Below, one piece after another: positions 60,289-64,000 of a stretch of 64,000 nucleotides of DNA. The stretch lies in NCBI RefSeq assembly GCF_023715105.1, contig NZ_JAMBNO010000014.1:88604-152603 (forward strand), read 5' to 3'. The first letter of the stretch is position 1. Each line of letters begins with the position of its first letter. The position numbers were made by a program, and so were the translations under genes. The notes under the pieces were generated by a model, which saw only the letters and a program-made list of their open reading frames with translations, was not told where the DNA came from and did no database searches. The stretch is from Hydrogenophaga intermedia (GTDB taxonomy: Bacteria > Pseudomonadota > Gammaproteobacteria > Burkholderiales > Burkholderiaceae_C).

Positions 60289-61305
60289 ATGAAAAAGACC
60301 CTGATCGCTCTGGCCGCCGTCGCGGCCTCCAGCGCAGCACTGGCCCAGTCGTCGGTGACCCTGTTCGGTATCATGGACGTGAACGTTCGCAACGTGAGCC
60401 AGAAGGTGGGCGGCGTGAAGGATGCGGCCAACTCGCTCACCACGATGAGCCAGGACGGTGCCGCTTCGAGCCGCCTCGGATTCCGTGGCGTGGAAGATCT
60501 GGGTGGCGGCATGAGCGCCGGCTTCTGGCTGGAGGGTGGCCTGAACCCTGATACCGGTACCTCGGGTGGCCTGAACTTCCTGCGCCGCAGCACCGTGAGC
60601 CTGATGGGTGGCTTCGGTGAAGTGCGCCTGGGCCGTGACTACACCCCGACCTTCTTTAACCACTTCGTGTACGACCCGTTCGGCTTCATCGGCGTGGGCT
60701 CGTCGACCTCGATGTACGGTTCTACCTCCGTCGGCGCTGACATGGCCACGCTGGTTCGCTCGAACAACTCGATCCAGTACTTCTCGCCCAACATGAGCGG
60801 CTTCCAAGCCCAGATCATGTACGGCTTCAAGGAAGTGTCCGCCAACTCGAGCGCCAGCGACTACGCTGGTCTGCGCCTGACCTATGGCGCCGGCCCGCTG
60901 TCGGTGGCTTTCGCCACGGCCTCTGAAGGCGTCAATACCGCCACCGAAGATGTGAGCCGTAGCAACATCGGTGCGTCGTACGACCTCGGCTTCATGAAGC
61001 CCATGTTCCAGTACACCACCTCCAAAGAGAAGGTCAGCGACACCAAGGCCACGAACCTGCTGATCGGTCTGACCGCGCCCATGGGCCCCGGCCTGATCAA
61101 GGCTTCGTATGTCCGCACCGAAGCTGAAGCTGGTGGCGTCGGCACCGACGGCAGCCAGTTCGCCGTTGGTTACGAGTACGGCCTGAGCAAGCGCACCGCT
61201 CTGTACGGTAACCTGGCCACGCTCAAGGCCGACGCCGGCCTGATCAGCAACGCCGCTGAACTCAAGCGTCGCTCGATCGAAGTGGGCGTGCGCCACGCCT
61301 TCTGA
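60289..61305 (+). CDS. Porin, trimeric outer-membrane (betaproteobacterial type)
   Basis: 338-aa general porin of the Burkholderiales Gram-negative porin family. Signal peptide KKTLIALAAVAASSAALAQ, first strand SSVTLFGIMDVNVRNVSQK, the segment SRLGFRGVEDLGGGMSAGFW and LEGG, RRSTVSLMGGFGEVRLGRDY, and the terminal strand ending VGVRHAF (aromatic C terminus needed for BAM insertion). TTGGAGAA precedes the ATG. It has its own terminator. Confidence 0.95.
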   Translation: MKKTLIALAAVAASSAALAQSSVTLFGIMDVNVRNVSQKVGGVKDAANSLTTMSQDGAASSRLGFRGVEDLGGGMSAGFWLEGGLNPDTGTSGGLNFLRRSTVSLMGGFGEVRLGRDYTPTFFNHFVYDPFGFIGVGSSTSMYGSTSVGADMATLVRSNNSIQYFSPNMSGFQAQIMYGFKEVSANSSASDYAGLRLTYGAGPLSVAFATASEGVNTATEDVSRSNIGASYDLGFMKPMFQYTTSKEKVSDTKATNLLIGLTAPMGPGLIKASYVRTEAEAGGVGTDGSQFAVGYEYGLSKRTALYGNLATLKADAGLISNAAELKRRSIEVGVRHAF

Positions 61306-61341
61306 TGCCCGGCGGGCTTGACCCGCAGGCCTCTGAAAGCC

Positions 61342-61371
61342 AAAAGCCACCGCGAAAGCGGTGGCTTTTTT
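61342..61371 (+). terminator. Rho-independent terminator of the porin
   Basis: AAAAGCCACCGC, GAAA loop, GCGGTGGCTTTTTT: 12-bp stem into a T-tract, 36 bases after the stop codon. Confidence 0.93.
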
Positions 61372-61634
61372 CATGGGTGCGTTCGATTCATAGTGGCCTG
61401 ACTCTTGCTTGGGAGGTCACCAGGGTGTTGCGTTGCAGCAGGGCAACACTCCGAGGGTTGGCGATGCAGAAAACTAAGGGGTAACCCTGACCTTCGTCTA
61501 CGCCTCGCCTAACATCACACCAGTTTCAGTTTTCTGAAATCTCCGCTTTCCCCACTACTTCGAAGGAAGATCTGACCTGCCCCCCACCAGCCGTACCAGT
61601 CTGAAGTTAGTGAAGTCCGTCAACCACCAGGAGA

Positions 61635-61910
61635 ATGACGGACATGAAGAAGAGCAGATTCAGCGAGGAACAGATCATCGGGTTCCTGCGGCAGGCCGAG
61701 GCCGGCATGCCGATCAAGGAGCTGTGCCGCAACGGTGGCTTCAGCGATGCCACCTTCTACAAGTGGCGCGCCAAGTTCGGCGGCATGCAGGTCTCTGAAG
61801 CCCAGCGCCTGCGCGAGCTCGAGTCCGAGAACGCCAAGCTCAAGCGGCTGCTGGCAGAAGCGCACCTGGACATGCACGCGCTCAAGAGCGTTCTGGGGGT
61901 AAAGCGCTAG
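61635..61910 (+). CDS. IS3-family transposase OrfA
   Basis: 91-aa DNA-binding subunit: KKSRFSEEQIIGFLRQAEAG, MPIKELCRNGGFSDATFYKW (helix-turn-helix) and a leucine-zipper-like stretch LRELESENAKLKRLLAEAHL. The stop is followed closely by orfB in the -1 frame, and frameshifting around GGGGGTAAAG (61895-61904) would yield a fused OrfAB. Confidence 0.95.
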   Translation: MTDMKKSRFSEEQIIGFLRQAEAGMPIKELCRNGGFSDATFYKWRAKFGGMQVSEAQRLRELESENAKLKRLLAEAHLDMHALKSVLGVKR

Positions 61911-61933
61911 CCCCACAGGCCCGGCGCGAGGCG

Positions 61934-62779
61934 GTGACGCGGATGGTGAGCGAGCACCATTTGTCCGAACGCCGTGCGTGCCGGCTTGTGGGGCTCTCCC
62001 GCGACAGCTACCGCCATCCACCACAGGCCGACCAGGCCACGCTGGATCTGCACGAGAAGATCGTGGAGATCGCACACGTGCGTCGGCGCTTTGGCTATCG
62101 GCGCATCCATGACCTGCTGCGCCCGCAGTTTCCCGGCGTCAATCACAAGCGCGTGTACCGCCTGTACCGGCAAGCCAACCTGGCCGTGCGCCGGCGCAAG
62201 AAGAGCAAGCGACCCGTCAACGAGCGCATGCCGCTGCAGCTGGCGCGCACAGTCAACGAGGTGTGGAGCATGGACTTTGTGAGCGACAGCCTCTCGGGCG
62301 GGCGGCGCTTGAAGTACCTCACGGTGGCCGATGACTTCAGCCACGAGAGCGTGGACATCGTGGTGGACTTCGGCATCTCGGGTGAGTACGTCACGCGCGT
62401 GCTGGACCGCGCTGCCCTGTTTCGCGGGTATCCGCAGGTGGTTCGCACCGACAACGGGCCGGAGTTCACCAGCCGGGCGTTCATGGCCTGGGCGCAGGCA
62501 CACGGCATCCGCCACATCCTGATCCAGCCTGGGCGACCCATGCAGAACGGCTACATCGAGAGCTTCAATGGCAAGTTCCGCGACGAGCACTTGAACGAGT
62601 GCTGGTTCCAGACCTTGCACCAGGCCAGGCTGGCCGCGGCCGCTTGGCGCACGGACTACAACGAGGTCAGGCCACACAGCAGCCTGGGGCGCATGCCACC
62701 GGCTCGCTTTGCCGAGCTGCATCGCCAGCGCGCTGGCGATGCAGCTCAACTCCCATCAACCCCCAACACCATCGATTAA
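61934..62779 (+). CDS. IS3-family transposase OrfB (DDE catalytic subunit)
   Basis: 281 aa from a GTG at 61934; the reading frame stays open upstream to the end of orfA, as expected when it is made as a frameshifted OrfAB. SERRACRLVGLSRDSYR marks the start of the family; the DDE triad is in WSMDFVSDSL, RTDNGPEFTSRAF and NGYIESFNGKFRDEHLNE. No internal stop, so the transposase looks functional. Confidence 0.95.
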   Translation: MTRMVSEHHLSERRACRLVGLSRDSYRHPPQADQATLDLHEKIVEIAHVRRRFGYRRIHDLLRPQFPGVNHKRVYRLYRQANLAVRRRKKSKRPVNERMPLQLARTVNEVWSMDFVSDSLSGGRRLKYLTVADDFSHESVDIVVDFGISGEYVTRVLDRAALFRGYPQVVRTDNGPEFTSRAFMAWAQAHGIRHILIQPGRPMQNGYIESFNGKFRDEHLNECWFQTLHQARLAAAAWRTDYNEVRPHSSLGRMPPARFAELHRQRAGDAAQLPSTPNTID

Positions 62780-62836
62780 CCTTCGCCCCGGACTTCCACT
62801 TCTGATTGGTACGTCTACAGGGGGCAGGTCAGATCC

Positions 62837-63829
62837 ATGAAGAAGTCTCTGATTGCCCTGGCCATTCTTGGCTCGTTTGCTGGCGTCGCCAGCGCCCAGT
62901 CGTCGGTGTCGATCTACGGCATCGTCGACGTCTGGGCCGGTCGTGAAAAGATCAACGTGGCACCTGGCACCAGCGCCAACTCGGTGCTGCAAAGCGGTGG
63001 TTTGTCGACCAGCCGTCTGGGTTTCAAGGGAACCGAAGACCTCGGCGGTGGCCTGTCTGCTGTGTTCGGCCTGGAAGCCGCGCTGAACATCGACGTTGGT
63101 CAAAGCACCGCCGGCGGTGGCCTGCAGTTCAATCGCCAGTCCTAGCTGGGGTTCTCGGGTGGTTTCGGTGAAGTCATCGCCGGCAAGGTCTGGACCGCCT
63201 ACGACGACATCGAAGCCGCGGCGCACCAACTGGCCGGTGCCAGCGACTTTGCCGTCGAGTACGCCGTGATGGATTCTGGCAACAACTACTCTGCCAACCC
63301 GAACAACGGCTTCAAGTACACCTCGCCCGACTTCGGCGGCTTCAGCGGCGCCGTGTCGTACTCGCTCGACGAGAACACCGCCACCAAGAGCAACGTGACG
63401 GCCTTCCACGTCAAGTACGCCAACGGCCCGATCTACGCCGGCGTGGCCTACCAGGACGAAGGTGATACCGCCGACATCAAGTACACCCGCATCAACGGTT
63501 CGTACGACTTCGGCGTGGCCCAACTGCTGCTCACCTACGGCCGCGTGAAAGAGGCTGCCGGCTCGGCCAACGAGTACAGCATCGGCGTGAACTTCCCGGT
63601 GAGCCCGGCGCTGACCGTGTCGGCCGCCTACGCGATTCACAACCCCAACAACGGCTACAGCACCAACCCCGACGGCGAGCGCAAGGGCTTCGGCGTTGGC
63701 GCCACCTACGCCCTGTCCAAGCGCACCACCGCGTACGCTGCTTACACCACCGCCAACACGGACGATGCCGCCGGCGCCCGCACCGCCGAGACCCGTCTGT
63801 TCGGTGTTGGCGTTCGCCACGCCTTCTGA
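62837..63829 (+). pseudogene. Porin gene disrupted by an IS in its leader and by an in-frame stop
   Basis: 330-codon reading frame of the same porin family as 60289-61305: signal peptide KKSLIALAILGSFAGVASAQ, strand SSVSIYGIVDVWAG, TSRLGFKGTEDLGGGLSAVF and a proper C-terminal strand FGVGVRHAF. Codon 103 (63143-63145) is TAG, in the place where the intact porin has an ordinary codon in NRQS-x-LGFSGGFGEV; the frame is otherwise open. The IS right end lies 5 bases before the ATG, and the SD-like AAGGA that belonged to this gene is left at 61564-61568, on the far side of the IS. Confidence 0.9.
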
Positions 63830-63925
63830 TCGTTCTCCGGAACGCTCCACGTGAAAAAACCGCCCGGGAAACCCTAGCCGTTCGACTAAGGAGTTGACGG
63901 TCTAGGCCTTCAGCCAGGTTGATTC

Positions 63926-63959
63926 AAAGCCCCGTCCTGCTCTTGCAGGGCGGGGCTTT
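63926..63959 (+). terminator. Rho-independent terminator after the porin pseudogene
   Basis: AAAGCCCCGTCCTGC and GCAGGGCGGGGCTTT pair almost fully, followed by CTTCTTTCTGG. It lies about 100 bases after the porin reading frame; the last 40 bases of the window contain no recognisable gene start. Confidence 0.85.
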
Positions 63960-64000
63960 CTTCTTTCTGGGGGACCACCTGGGCGCGGGGCTGGAAGTAC

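Larger units (their letters stand above)
61569..62835 (+). mobile_element. IS3-family (IS407-like) insertion sequence with 4-bp target duplication
   Basis: The element spans 61573-62831 (1259 bp) and is flanked by GATC on both sides (61569-61572 and 62832-62835). Terminal inverted repeats begin TGACCTGCCCCC on each end, with further matches CGTACCA and GAAGT inside. It encodes orfA (helix-turn-helix) and orfB (DDE transposase) in the -1 frame relative to each other, the IS3 arrangement. Clean ends and an intact transposase suggest recent insertion. Confidence 0.95.

Noticed and set aside
1..64000. CRISPR array, tRNA or rRNA genes, prophage
   Set aside because: No regularly spaced direct repeats, tRNA cloverleaf, rRNA segment or phage structural gene was noticed while reading; only one insertion sequence is supported.

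Overview
The window is GC-rich, densely coded bacterial DNA. Its gene content (flhDC-controlled flagellar regulon with FliA/FlgM, a type II secretion operon, OmpC-type trimeric porins, a Bug-type binding protein, Coq7, PEP-CTERM sorting) points to a betaproteobacterium of the Burkholderiales, most likely a Comamonadaceae member such as a Hydrogenophaga relative. The genus is an inference; no rRNA or tRNA gene was seen.

Region 1 (1-33211) is a nearly complete flagellar island. Leftmost are a truncated fliF (minus) and divergent fliE. Next, on the minus strand, come three flagellin genes, fliD, fliS and fliT. flhDC, the master regulator, opens the plus-strand part, followed by motAB-cheYZ, then flhB-flhA-flhF-flhG-like-fliA. 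A minus-strand PEP-CTERM protein gene sits before flgN-flgM-flgA (minus), and flgBCDE-[unrelated gene]-flgFGHIJKL (plus) closes the island. Six FliA (sigma-28)-type promoters can be read by eye, upstream of the three flagellins, fliS, flgM and motA. A 416-base gap between cheZ and flhB holds two copies, in opposite orientation, of a structured repeat with a constant core and sequence-variable stems.

Region 2 (33218-41896) holds assorted genes: an HDOD protein, queC, a small membrane protein, a catabolic pair (N-acyl-D-amino-acid deacylase plus Bug-type binding protein) divergent from a LysR regulator, and an SbmA/BacA-type ABC transporter with a 5'-nucleotidase.

Region 3 (41901-53245) is a type II secretion locus: gspG-H-I-J-K-L-M-N-D-E-F on the minus strand, with gspC divergent from gspG.

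Region 4 (53253-64000) carries a cNMP/CBS/nucleotidyltransferase protein with a DnaQ-like exonuclease, ilvA with a likely transcriptional attenuator followed by a divergent cobT, an OsmC-family gene, coq7, an intact porin, an IS3-family element with a clean 4-bp target duplication, and a second porin gene that the IS separates from its ribosome-binding site and that also carries an in-frame stop codon.
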